This document shows positions 25,173 through 32,744 of a DNA stretch of 64,000 nt, in pieces. This DNA comes from GCA-003244245 sp050700115 (GTDB lineage Bacteria > Actinomycetota > Actinomycetes > Mycobacteriales > Pseudonocardiaceae). Within the stretch, counting starts at the first letter, position 1. Every line of letters starts with the position of its first letter. A program made the translations under genes and the position numbers. Where the stretch lies: positions 1 to 64,000 of the forward strand of contig JBOHGG010000011.1 in the NCBI GenBank assembly GCA_050700115.1, read 5' to 3'. The notes beneath the pieces were generated by a model. It searched no databases and had not been told where the DNA came from. It saw only the letters and a program-made list of their open reading frames with translations.

Positions 25173-26008
25173 CGTTGCGGCTCGGATCGAATGAGTTCGG
25201 CGGCGATCAGCTCATCGTGATGGCGGTAGTGAATCGAACGCCCGACTCCTTCTACGACAAAGGCTCCGCCTATCAGCTGCACGATGCAATCATTCAGGTG
25301 GACAGTGCAGTCGCCAATGGCGCACAGATTATCGATATTGGCGGGGTAAAGGCCGCCCCGGGACCGGATATATCTCCGGCCGAGGAGATCCGGCGCGTGC
25401 GCAGCTTAGTTCCGGTCGTTCGCGAACGTCACCCGACAGTGGTGATCAGCGTGGACACGTGGCGGTCCGAGGTCGCCGAAGCAGCGATTGTCGCCGGCGC
25501 GGACATGATTAACGACGCGTGGGGAGGATACGACTCTGACGTTGCCCGCGTGGCTGCCGCGTACGACTCCGGACTGGTGTGCACCCACGCGGGCGGGCTG
25601 ACGCCGAGGACCGTTTTTCGGGACATCGATTATCCCGACGTGATGGCAGATGTTCGCACGACGCTGGCTGCTCTGGCGGAAAAGGCGGTATCGGTCGGAG
25701 TTTCGCGTGACTCCATCCTCATCGACCCGGGACACGACTTCAGGAAGACGACAGCGCACTCGTTGGAGGTGACCCGCCGGCTGGGAGAGCTGACCTCAGG
25801 GCCCTGGCCGGTACTGGTTGCCGTCTCCAACAAGGATTTCATCGGCGAGACTCTCGACCTGCCCGTGACGCAACGGGAAGAGGGGACGCTGGCAACCTTG
25901 GTCGTGTGCGCGCAGCTCGGAGCAAGAGTGTTTCGGGCACATAATGTGGCGCAGGCGCGCCGCGCTCTCGACGTTGTGTCCGCAATGCGGGACACAACGA
26001 GACCTTAG
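25169..26008 (+). CDS. Dihydropteroate-synthase-like protein (FolP2 type)
   Basis: A 279-residue TIM-barrel protein of the pterin-binding family. MAVVNRTPDSFYDKGSAY replaces the DHPS consensus N-x-TPDSFSDGG. IDIGGVKAAPG replaces DIGGESTRPG, so the Ser-Thr-Arg of true DHPS is missing. INDAWGGYD and LIDPGHDFRKT are present. This matches the FolP2 paralogue of mycobacteria, which is not thought to make dihydropteroate. ATG overlaps the stop of the P450 remnant (ATGA). Function uncertain. Confidence 0.8.
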   Translation: MTLRLGSNEFGGDQLIVMAVVNRTPDSFYDKGSAYQLHDAIIQVDSAVANGAQIIDIGGVKAAPGPDISPAEEIRRVRSLVPVVRERHPTVVISVDTWRSEVAEAAIVAGADMINDAWGGYDSDVARVAAAYDSGLVCTHAGGLTPRTVFRDIDYPDVMADVRTTLAALAEKAVSVGVSRDSILIDPGHDFRKTTAHSLEVTRRLGELTSGPWPVLVAVSNKDFIGETLDLPVTQREEGTLATLVVCAQLGARVFRAHNVAQARRALDVVSAMRDTTRP

Positions 26009-26380
26009 GAGTTTTGGCAACCACAACCAGCGCCACTGCTTCCAGCGGGCTGGCACCGCCCTTGGCGCCCTGGTCATCAGCGAACCCAGGTATGACTGTA
26101 AACGTAGTACGCCACTGGTTTCTGGCTTGTGTCAGGCGCGACGAGCAGAAAGCCGAGATCACCCTCGGCCGTCTTGATACAAAAAATTCTGTACTTGGCG
26201 TTGAGGTCACTCTTACTGAACGCATCATTCTAATCCTCGGGTCGCCTTTGCTGGCACTCTTGCTCGCTTGGGTAGTCACTTCTCACGTCAGGCTCGGTCC
26301 AACTGTACGTATCAAACGTAGAGGCCTTCGCTCCGTGGATTGGTTTCAGCTCGGCACTGATTTTCCTGTCCTGCTCAGCG
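26009..26380. other. Lower-GC stretch without an assigned gene
   Basis: About 370 bases between the FolP2-like gene and vapC. GC content is visibly below that of the neighbours (for example TACAAAAAATTC at 26177). A plus-strand frame from TTG 26014 to 26403 would encode a protein with one hydrophobic helix (ERIILILGSPLLALLLAWVV). It has no good ribosome-site spacing and runs into vapC, so I do not call it. The composition suggests acquired DNA together with the vapBC module. Confidence 0.35.
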
Positions 26381-26788
26381 TCAGGGTGAGCGCACCACTG
26401 TGAGGTCGCTCACCTCGGCCAGATGATCGAAGTCCCTGTCGTCGTGCAGCAGCGGGAGCCCATCCCGGATGCACACTGCGGCGATGAGGCAGTCGGTGAT
26501 GGCGCGAATCGGGGTGCCGGCCTTGCGTCCAGCTCGATGCAATGCCGCAGCGAGCCGGAAGTCGTCCAGCGACTGCAGCCGGGCAACCTCGAACGCGGCG
26601 AGATAGCTCTCCAGCCTGGCAAGTTCTCCATCATCGCGGGCGCCCTGCAGCAGCTCGGTAAGCACGATGTCGGTCAGACCGATCTGCTCATCAGTCAGCA
26701 GCCGGCGCGACAGGTCCTCCACCTGCCAGGTCGCGCGGTCAGCGAAGAAGTCGATCCACACGCTGGAGTCGACGAACAGCTCGATCAC
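26381..26788 (-). CDS. vapC: VapC-type PIN-domain toxin
   Basis: A 135-residue PIN nuclease. MIELFVDSSVWIDFF has the first acidic residue (Asp7); LTELLQGARDDGE carries the conserved Glu; AITDCLIAAVCI and LLHDDRDFDHLA supply the C-terminal acidic residues. VapC toxins cleave tRNA or rRNA unless bound by VapB. Its ATG overlaps the stop of vapB by 4 bases (26785-26788), the standard coupling. Confidence 0.93.
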   Translation of the reverse strand: MIELFVDSSVWIDFFADRATWQVEDLSRRLLTDEQIGLTDIVLTELLQGARDDGELARLESYLAAFEVARLQSLDDFRLAAALHRAGRKAGTPIRAITDCLIAAVCIRDGLPLLHDDRDFDHLAEVSDLTVVRSP

Positions 26789-26985
26789 GAGAAGCGGCTT
26801 CGCCGCATCTCCTGCAGGTCACCCTGCCAGTCGAAGTTTCCTCGCAGCTCGAGCACTCGTTTCATCTCATGACGGCGGATGAGCTCACGCAGAGCCGTTT
26901 CCACCGTCGACTTCTTGGTCGACGTACCGGCGATCTCGGCCGCCTTGGCCAGCAGATCGTCGTCAATTTCGATGTTGGTCCGCAC
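26785..26985 (-). CDS. vapB: VapB-type antitoxin
   Basis: A 66-residue ribbon-helix-helix protein: RTNIEIDDDLLAKAAEIAG with TKKSTVETALRELIRR, and a C-terminal toxin-binding tail (ELRGNFDWQGDLQEMRRSRF). I start it at GTG 26985 because GGGAGG is 8 bases upstream and it gives the usual M-RTNIEID beginning; an upstream GTG (26994) overlaps the ribosome site. A 13-bp operator palindrome stands immediately upstream. Confidence 0.92.
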   Translation of the reverse strand: MRTNIEIDDDLLAKAAEIAGTSTKKSTVETALRELIRRHEMKRVLELRGNFDWQGDLQEMRRSRFS

Positions 26986-26999
26986 GGGTTTCACCTCCC

Positions 27000-27031
27000 G
27001 ATGTGTATGGGACTACTATCCCATACACATC
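27000..27031. promoter_or_regulatory. VapBC operator palindrome
   Basis: GATGTGTATGGGA (27000-27012), spacer CTACTA, and the exact complement TCCCATACACATC (27019-27031). It lies just upstream of vapB, covers its presumed promoter, and is most likely the autoregulatory binding site of the VapB-VapC complex. Confidence 0.75.
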
Positions 27032-27063
27032 ACTGTCAGGCCGTGGGGAGAGGTGACCGGGAC

Positions 27064-27486
27064 GTGAGACGGACTGCTATCGGTGTAGCTGCGCTGGCCA
27101 TGGCCGGTGCGCTCGGTGGTTGCGGGCAGGAGCCGGGGTCTTCCTCGGCGCCCGGCGCCAACCTGGCACGAGAAGCTCCGGCCGGGTCGTCGGTCCGGGC
27201 GGCACCGGCACCGGCCGGACCGACCATCCGCACGATCAGCATTACAGTGCGCGGCACGCAGGTCACCGGAGAGACCGGCAGGGTGACCGTGGCGCTGGGT
27301 ACCCCGATCACCGTGTCCGTGGCCAGCGACGTGGCTGACCAGATCCACGTGCACGGCTATGACCGGAAGGCCGAGATTCCGGCCGGCAGCACGGGCTCGG
27401 TCAGCTTCACCGCGAACGCACCCGGAGTCTTCGAGGTGGAACTGGAGGGATCCAAGCTCCAGCTGGTTCAGCTGCAGGTGAGCTGA
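27064..27486 (+). CDS. Lipoprotein with cupredoxin-like beta domain
   Basis: A 140-residue secreted protein. The N terminus RRTAIGVAALAMAGALGGCG is a signal peptide with lipobox LGGC, so the Cys should be lipidated and the protein anchored to the outer face of the membrane. An Ala/Pro linker is followed by a beta domain (ISITVRGTQVTG, VTVALGTPITVSVASDV, VFEVELEGSKLQLVQLQV) resembling cupredoxin-fold proteins, but without a full copper ligand set. GTG 27064 follows GAGAGG. Function unknown. Confidence 0.75.
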   Translation: MRRTAIGVAALAMAGALGGCGQEPGSSSAPGANLAREAPAGSSVRAAPAPAGPTIRTISITVRGTQVTGETGRVTVALGTPITVSVASDVADQIHVHGYDRKAEIPAGSTGSVSFTANAPGVFEVELEGSKLQLVQLQVS

Positions 27487-27544
27487 TCATCCACCCGCAC
27501 GGCGCGCGGTGGGTGTCTGCGACCAGACCTCTATGATCCCGGGC

Positions 27545-27607
27545 GTGGACAGTGTTGCTTCCCACGGTGCGGCGGGCGGGCCCCAACGAGCGCTGATCGC
27601 GCCGTGA
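27545..27607 (+). CDS. Leaderless 20-codon ORF coupled to nitrobindin
   Basis: GTG 27545 begins 7 bases after TATGAT (27532-27537), a near-perfect -10, so the transcript should start at or next to this codon. The peptide (VDSVASHGAAGGPQRALIAP) ends at TGA 27605-27607, overlapping the GTG of the nitrobindin gene (GTGA). The nitrobindin start has no ribosome site of its own, so re-initiation after this ORF is a reasonable mechanism. No tract of a single amino acid is seen. Confidence 0.45.
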   Translation: MDSVASHGAAGGPQRALIAP

Positions 27608-28227
27608 GCGCCGAGTCCAGCGGCGACCAGGTGCTGCGGGCCGCGGCCGAGCGCGCACAGAGCACCGGCGCGCTGAACCTTCCCGAGTTCACCGACCTGC
27701 CGATTTCCGGTGACACCGCGAACCTGCGCGAGGGGCCCGAGCTGCACCCCGACTGCTTGACCCTGCTGCCGCTGGTCGGTGTGTGGCGCGGCGAAGGCGA
27801 AGTCGTCTACCCGACCATCGACGGGCCATACCGCTTCGGCCAGCAGATGGTGTTCTGCCACGACGGGCGGCCGTTTCTGCGGTATGAGTCGCGGGCATGG
27901 CTGCTCGACGACGCCGGCGAGGTGATCCGACCAGCCGCCCGGGAGACGGGGTTCTGGCGACCCCGCCCCAACGACACCATCGAGCTGCTCGCCGCACACA
28001 CCACCGGCATCGTGGAGATCTACTACGGGCAGCCCCGAAACCAGACCTCGTGGGAACTGGCCACCGACGCGGTGGTGCGCACCTCGTCGGCCAAGGAGGT
28101 CACCGGCGCGCACCGCCTCTACGGCATCGTCGACGGCGGCGACCTGGCCTACGTCGAACAACGCGCAATGGTCGGCCAAACCCTCCAACCCCACGTCTCC
28201 ACCCTCCTGCACCGAGTAGCCGGTTGA
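27604..28227 (+). CDS. Nitrobindin-like heme-binding protein (FABP-like barrel)
   Basis: A 207-residue beta-barrel protein. Seen: LLPLVGVWRGEGEVVYPTID (the GxWxGxG lipocalin-like motif), the central FCHDGRPFLRYESRAW strand pair, and a C-terminal LQPHVSTLLHRV in which the His is positioned like the heme-iron ligand of nitrobindins. The family binds ferric heme and isomerises peroxynitrite. Its place after sseC fits Rv0813c. The start overlaps the preceding small ORF. Confidence 0.88.
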   Translation: MSAESSGDQVLRAAAERAQSTGALNLPEFTDLPISGDTANLREGPELHPDCLTLLPLVGVWRGEGEVVYPTIDGPYRFGQQMVFCHDGRPFLRYESRAWLLDDAGEVIRPAARETGFWRPRPNDTIELLAAHTTGIVEIYYGQPRNQTSWELATDAVVRTSSAKEVTGAHRLYGIVDGGDLAYVEQRAMVGQTLQPHVSTLLHRVAG

Positions 28228-28248
28228 CCCCGCTCACTCAGCCTCAGC

Positions 28249-28310
28249 TGCGTTCTGGATGCAGTCTCCATGCGCGGCTGCGCCGCGCATGGAGACTGCA
28301 TCCAGAACGC
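28249..28310. repeat. Perfect 29-bp hairpin, repeat family A (compact copy)
   Basis: GCGTTCTGGATGCAGTCTCC and the following nine bases (28250-28278) are exactly complementary to 28282-28310, leaving a 3-base loop. It starts 22 bases after the nitrobindin stop and can end its transcript. The terminal sequence GCRTTCTGGATGCAG also forms the ends of the larger element at 36236-36392, which marks it as a dispersed repeat. Confidence 0.85.
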
Positions 28311-28331
28311 GCTGGGGGTGGCCCCGGACAG

Positions 28332-28409
28332 CAGTCAGCCCCCGGGTGCCGCGCAGCTACGCGCCCGAGCGGGACTAGCGCTCGGGTTAGCCCGGGGGCC
28401 GGGTGACTG
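28332..28409. repeat. Second nested hairpin downstream of nitrobindin
   Basis: CAGTCA plus GCCCCCGGG (28332-28346) pairs with CCCGGGGGC (28391-28399) and TGACTG (28404-28409) with a 4-base bulge. Inside is CCCGAGCG (28364-28371) with CGCTCGGG (28379-28386). Together with the preceding hairpin it gives about 160 bases of strongly structured DNA and no coding potential. It may be a terminator or another repeat. Confidence 0.55.
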
Positions 28410-28495
28410 CCTTGGATTCGCCGGCCGCCTCTCACAGTCCGCCGTTGTCGTCAACGCCGTCCAGAGGAGGTGGCCTTCCACGGCCGTCGGCGGCT

Positions 28496-28741
28496 CTAGC
28501 TGACAGCCACCTCACAAGTCCTATAGCCGTTCAACCTTGGACCACCTCCCTTCGCGTGTACCTGCCACGCTAACCGCACCGTGGCGGCCCCGGCAACGTC
28601 TATACCGAGGCGCCCCGATCGAGCTCCAGCGCCACCACGTCGACCACCAGCACAGGTCTCGAAGATCCCATCGCCGCGCGGCAGGGCAGCGTCCGGATCG
28701 GCGAAGTCGCCATTCAGTTGCGTCAGTACACGGACGGGCAC
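28496..28741 (-). pseudogene. Remnant of aminodeoxychorismate lyase-type gene
   Basis: From 28741 downward the minus strand reads PVRVLTQLNGDFADPDAA-LPRGDGIFETC. This matches the N terminus of PabC/branched-chain aminotransferase-fold enzymes (…LDG…DPD…L..GDGVFET), with a gap where the normal linker would be. After that the frame loses similarity. In M. tuberculosis an aminotransferase gene of this class (Rv0812) lies in this position and opposite orientation between the nitrobindin and ygfZ genes. This looks like the decayed counterpart. Confidence 0.55.
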
Positions 28742-28776
28742 GGCACGCGACGCTACGTCGGCCTACCATCGTCGTC

Positions 28777-29199
28777 GTGGATACCACTCTGCGCCGCACG
28801 CTGCACGAGCGGGGAATGCGGATGACCCCCCAACGGCAGCTGGTGCTCGACGCGGTGCACGCCCTGCAGCACGCCACCCCGGAGCAGATCTGCGAGCACG
28901 TGCAACGCCGCGCACCCGCTGTCAACATCACCACGATCTACCGCACCCTCGACCTGCTCGAAGGTCTCGACCTGGTCCGGCACACCCATCTCGGGCATGG
29001 TGCACCGAGCTACTCCACCCAGGCGCATGAGCACGTGCACCTGGTGTGTCACCGTTGTGGCGAGGTCACCGAGGTACCCACCGAGGAGACCACCGAACTC
29101 ATCAAGCGGTTGCAGGATCGGTACGGGTTCGTCCTGGACCCCGCCCACCTGGCGCTGTCCGGACGTTGCGTGCGCTGCACCGAGCAAGACGGCTCGTGA
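28777..29199 (+). CDS. Fur-family metalloregulator (FurB/Zur-like)
   Basis: A 140-residue repressor. Winged helix: RGMRMTPQRQLVLDAVHAL, then VNITTIYRTLDLLEGLDLV. The sensory/structural part has HEHVHLVCHRCGEV and a C-terminal CVRCTEQ: two CxxC pairs of the structural zinc site, as in FurB/Zur. TACCAT (28764-28769) ends 7 bases before GTG 28777, suggesting a leaderless message. Coupled to ygfZ by a 4-base overlap (GTGA). Metal specificity (zinc versus iron) cannot be fixed from sequence alone. Confidence 0.88.
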   Translation: MDTTLRRTLHERGMRMTPQRQLVLDAVHALQHATPEQICEHVQRRAPAVNITTIYRTLDLLEGLDLVRHTHLGHGAPSYSTQAHEHVHLVCHRCGEVTEVPTEETTELIKRLQDRYGFVLDPAHLALSGRCVRCTEQDGS

Positions 29200-30227
29200 C
29201 CTCGCCGCTGCTGGACCTGCCCGGTGCGGTGCCCCCGCCCGACGGGTCCTCAGACGCCGGGGTGGCCTGGCACCACGGCGACCCGTTGCGTGAGCAGCGC
29301 GCCGCCGAGCGCGACGTCGCGGTGGTGGACCGGTCGCACCGCGAGGTGCTCGCCGTGCCCGGTGAGGATCGGCTGAGCTGGCTGCACACCATCACCTCCC
29401 AGCACCTGCTCACCCTCGGCGAGGGCGAGCACACCGAAGCTCTGGTACTCGACCTGCGGGGTCACGTCGAACACCATGCCCTGCTCTCCCACGTGCTCGA
29501 CACGGTGTGGCTGGACACCGAGCCCGGCAAGGCCGAAGCGTTGCTGGCCTACCTGAACTCAATGGTGTTCTGGTCGCAGGTGGCGCCACGGGATGCGACC
29601 TCCGAGCTGGCCGTGCTCTCGCTGCTCGGCCCGGCCACCGGCAAGGTGATCGCGCAGGCCGGACAGCTGGGTGGGTTCGCGCGCGTCCAGGCGGACCGGG
29701 CGGACTTGCTGGTGCCGCGCGGTGACCTGATGCAAATCTGGCAGCGGCTGGTCGGGGCCGGCGCCACGCCAGCCGGAACCTGGGCGTATGAGGCCATCCG
29801 GGCGGCGGCGCTGCGCCCGCGGCTGGGGGTGGACACCGACGAGCGCACCATCCCGCACGAAGTCGGCTGGATCGGCCAGGCGGTGCACCTGGACAAGGGG
29901 TGCTACCGGGGCCAGGAGACGGTGGCGCGGGTGGCGAATCTGGGTCGCCCGCCGCGACGGATGGTGCTGCTGCACCTGGAATCACCCGAGACGCTGCCTA
30001 CCACCGGGGATCCGGTGCGCGCCGATCAGCGCCTGGTCGGCCGGGTCGGCACGGTGGCCACCCACCACGAACTCGGCCCGATCGCGCTGGCGCTGCTGAA
30101 GCGCTCAGTAGACCCGACCACCCCACTGCAAGCCGGCGAAGCCGCCGCCTCAGTAGACCCCGACTCCATCCCCCCCGACACCGGCGAGCCCCCAGGCCGC
30201 GCCGCCCTGCGCCGCCTGAGGACCTAA
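29196..30227 (+). CDS. ygfZ: Folate-binding protein YgfZ (GcvT-like)
   Basis: A 343-residue protein of the YgfZ/CAF17 family, which uses tetrahydrofolate to help assemble or repair Fe-S clusters. The signature K-G-C-Y-x-G-Q-E is present as DKGCYRGQETVARV; other blocks are WLHTITSQHL, GVDTDERTIPHEVGW and a C-terminal domain (GRVGTVATHHELGPIALALL). GTG 29196 overlaps the Fur stop. Corresponds to Rv0811c in gene order. A hairpin of repeat family B begins 8 bases after the stop. Confidence 0.88.
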   Translation: MTSPLLDLPGAVPPPDGSSDAGVAWHHGDPLREQRAAERDVAVVDRSHREVLAVPGEDRLSWLHTITSQHLLTLGEGEHTEALVLDLRGHVEHHALLSHVLDTVWLDTEPGKAEALLAYLNSMVFWSQVAPRDATSELAVLSLLGPATGKVIAQAGQLGGFARVQADRADLLVPRGDLMQIWQRLVGAGATPAGTWAYEAIRAAALRPRLGVDTDERTIPHEVGWIGQAVHLDKGCYRGQETVARVANLGRPPRRMVLLHLESPETLPTTGDPVRADQRLVGRVGTVATHHELGPIALALLKRSVDPTTPLQAGEAAASVDPDSIPPDTGEPPGRAALRRLRT

Positions 30228-30234
30228 ACAGCGC

Positions 30235-30302
30235 CCCGCATTCAGCAGGCTGAGCGTGGCTATCCCACCCCGAATAACCCCGCCCAGCCCGCTGAATGCG
30301 GG
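30235..30302. repeat. Repeat family B hairpin between ygfZ and rsiG
   Basis: CCCGCATTCAGCAGGCTGAG and two more bases (30235-30256) pair with 30281-30302 in 20 of 22 positions; loop 24 bases. The right arm contains CAGCCCGCTGAATGCGGG, which recurs almost unchanged at 35853-35870. Probably acts as a terminator for ygfZ, but the sequence similarity of the two copies indicates a mobile or copied repeat. Confidence 0.75.
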
Positions 30303-30322
30303 AGATAGGGGAGGATGGGATC

Positions 30323-30919
30323 GTGATTGAGGTACGGCCTGGGGGGCGGCGGCGGATTGATCGGGTGTTGGCGCCTGGGTATGTCGTGGGGCTGGGTGGG
30401 CTTGGTCTTGCTGAGGTGCGGGCTCGGCGCGACGACGCCGCGCAGGAGGAGACCGATCTGTCTTACCTGCGCCGGCTGTTGCACGCCCGGATCGACATTG
30501 TGCGCGCCGAGCAACGACGCCGCCACGACGGTGGCAGCGCTCCCGTCGTGGCCGAGCTGGCCCGCATCCTGGCGGCCAACGCCCTAGGTCCTGCGACCGG
30601 CTCGGGGCGCTTCCAGACGATGGAGCCCTCACGGGCGGAAGCACACCGCCGCAGTATCGAGGCGCTGATCGCCGATGTCGACCTCTCCGATGTCGGGTCG
30701 CTTTCCAGCGAGCAACTCGACGCCGCACTGCAGGCCTACAGCACGGAGGAGGCGTCGGTGTCCCAGCGCCGCCGCGAGGTCCAGCACGTGATGGACAGCT
30801 TCAACGCTGAGATCTGCGCCCGGTATGCCAGCGGGGCTGCCTCAGTGGACGACCTGCTCACCGAACAACGCCGGCTTGCCGAACCCGTTACTCGCCGGAC
30901 CGATAACCGGGAACGCTGA
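30323..30919 (+). CDS. rsiG: RsiG-family c-di-GMP-binding anti-sigma factor
   Basis: A 198-residue mainly helical protein. The c-di-GMP motif E(x3)S(x2)R(x3)Q(x3)D of Streptomyces RsiG occurs in two helices. The second copy is exact (Glu143, Ser147, Arg150, Gln154, Asp158). The first has His in place of Gln (Glu43, Ser47, Arg50, His54, Asp58). In Streptomyces RsiG with c-di-GMP sequesters the sporulation sigma factor WhiG. The partner sigma is not in this window. GTG follows GGAGG at 8 bases. Early annotations call such proteins AmfC-like. Confidence 0.82.
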   Translation: MIEVRPGGRRRIDRVLAPGYVVGLGGLGLAEVRARRDDAAQEETDLSYLRRLLHARIDIVRAEQRRRHDGGSAPVVAELARILAANALGPATGSGRFQTMEPSRAEAHRRSIEALIADVDLSDVGSLSSEQLDAALQAYSTEEASVSQRRREVQHVMDSFNAEICARYASGAASVDDLLTEQRRLAEPVTRRTDNRER

Positions 30920-30925
30920 ACGGGC

Positions 30926-31051
30926 TCAGACCCGGTTCCTGACCCGTCGGGCAGTACCGATCATCAGCCCGATCGTGCCGAGCGCGATGACCACCATCGC
31001 AACCCACGACAGCGGCTCACCGCTGGCGGTCAAAAGCGCCAGCACAGTCAT
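30926..31051 (-). CDS. 41-residue single-helix membrane protein
   Basis: ATG at 31051 is preceded by GAGGAG with 5-base spacing. The peptide MTVLALLTASGEPLSWVAMV continues with a hydrophobic helix (VVIALGTIGLMIGTA) and a basic end (RRVRNRV). This fits a small inner-membrane protein with the basic tail in the cytoplasm. It ends 7 bases after the rsiG stop, convergent with it. Function unknown. Confidence 0.55.
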   Translation of the reverse strand: MTVLALLTASGEPLSWVAMVVIALGTIGLMIGTARRVRNRV

Positions 31052-31318
31052 GCCAACTCCTCATCTCCAGCGACGCCTGCCTCCAACATGGTCGCCGGGA
31101 GTCTTACACACGCCGCTGTGAGCGGACCGGCGGGTAGCCCGCGACACTCCGCAGTAGCATTCTGGGGACACTGGCGAGGGACACGCTTCGGGGTGCTGCG
31201 GGCACGTCGCATCCGACCGGCGGAACCCTGTACGGTGTGACCCAGAGGATGTTGTCGAGATGAACGAGGCCGCCGAATCCCCAGGCCGCCTCGTCCCTGC
31301 GTGCGAGGGGGTCGAGCC

Positions 31319-31501
31319 ATGGGGCGCGGCCGAGCGAAGGCCAAGCAAACGAAGGTGGCCCGGGAACTCAAGTACAGCTCCCCCACCACCGACCTCGAGG
31401 CCCTGCAACGAGAGCTGTCGGGCGACAACGGCGTCAGTCACGGCGATGGTGACCGCGTCGAGGACGTCTACGAGGACGAGTACGACCAGCACCGTCGGTG
31501 A
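31319..31501 (+). CDS. DUF3073 small protein
   Basis: A 60-residue protein beginning MGRGRAKAKQTKVARELKY, the hallmark of DUF3073, then SSPTTDLEALQREL and an acidic tail (EDVYEDEYDQH). Basic head and acid tail suggest nucleic-acid or ribosome association, but no role is established. It is the counterpart of Rv0810c, next to purM in many actinobacteria, and converges on purM here. GAGGGGG precedes the start. Confidence 0.9.
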   Translation: MGRGRAKAKQTKVARELKYSSPTTDLEALQRELSGDNGVSHGDGDRVEDVYEDEYDQHRR

Positions 31502-31543
31502 GCCAGGTGTCTCGGCCCAGTGCGGATGCCTGATCGAACTCGG

Positions 31544-32641
<1,098 letters not shown>

Positions 32642-32744
32642 GGCTTGCGGACTCCAGGACACGGGTCTGGTGGCGCCAAGGATGGCCTACGAGCGGTAAC
32701 GTCACGCTACCCGTTCGAGGATGGGCGCGGGGGCGCGGCGCGCC

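Noticed and set aside
26014..26403. TTG-started ORF with one hydrophobic helix after folP2
   Set aside because: Ribosome site is too close to the TTG and the frame overlaps vapC; kept only as a note on the low-GC interval.
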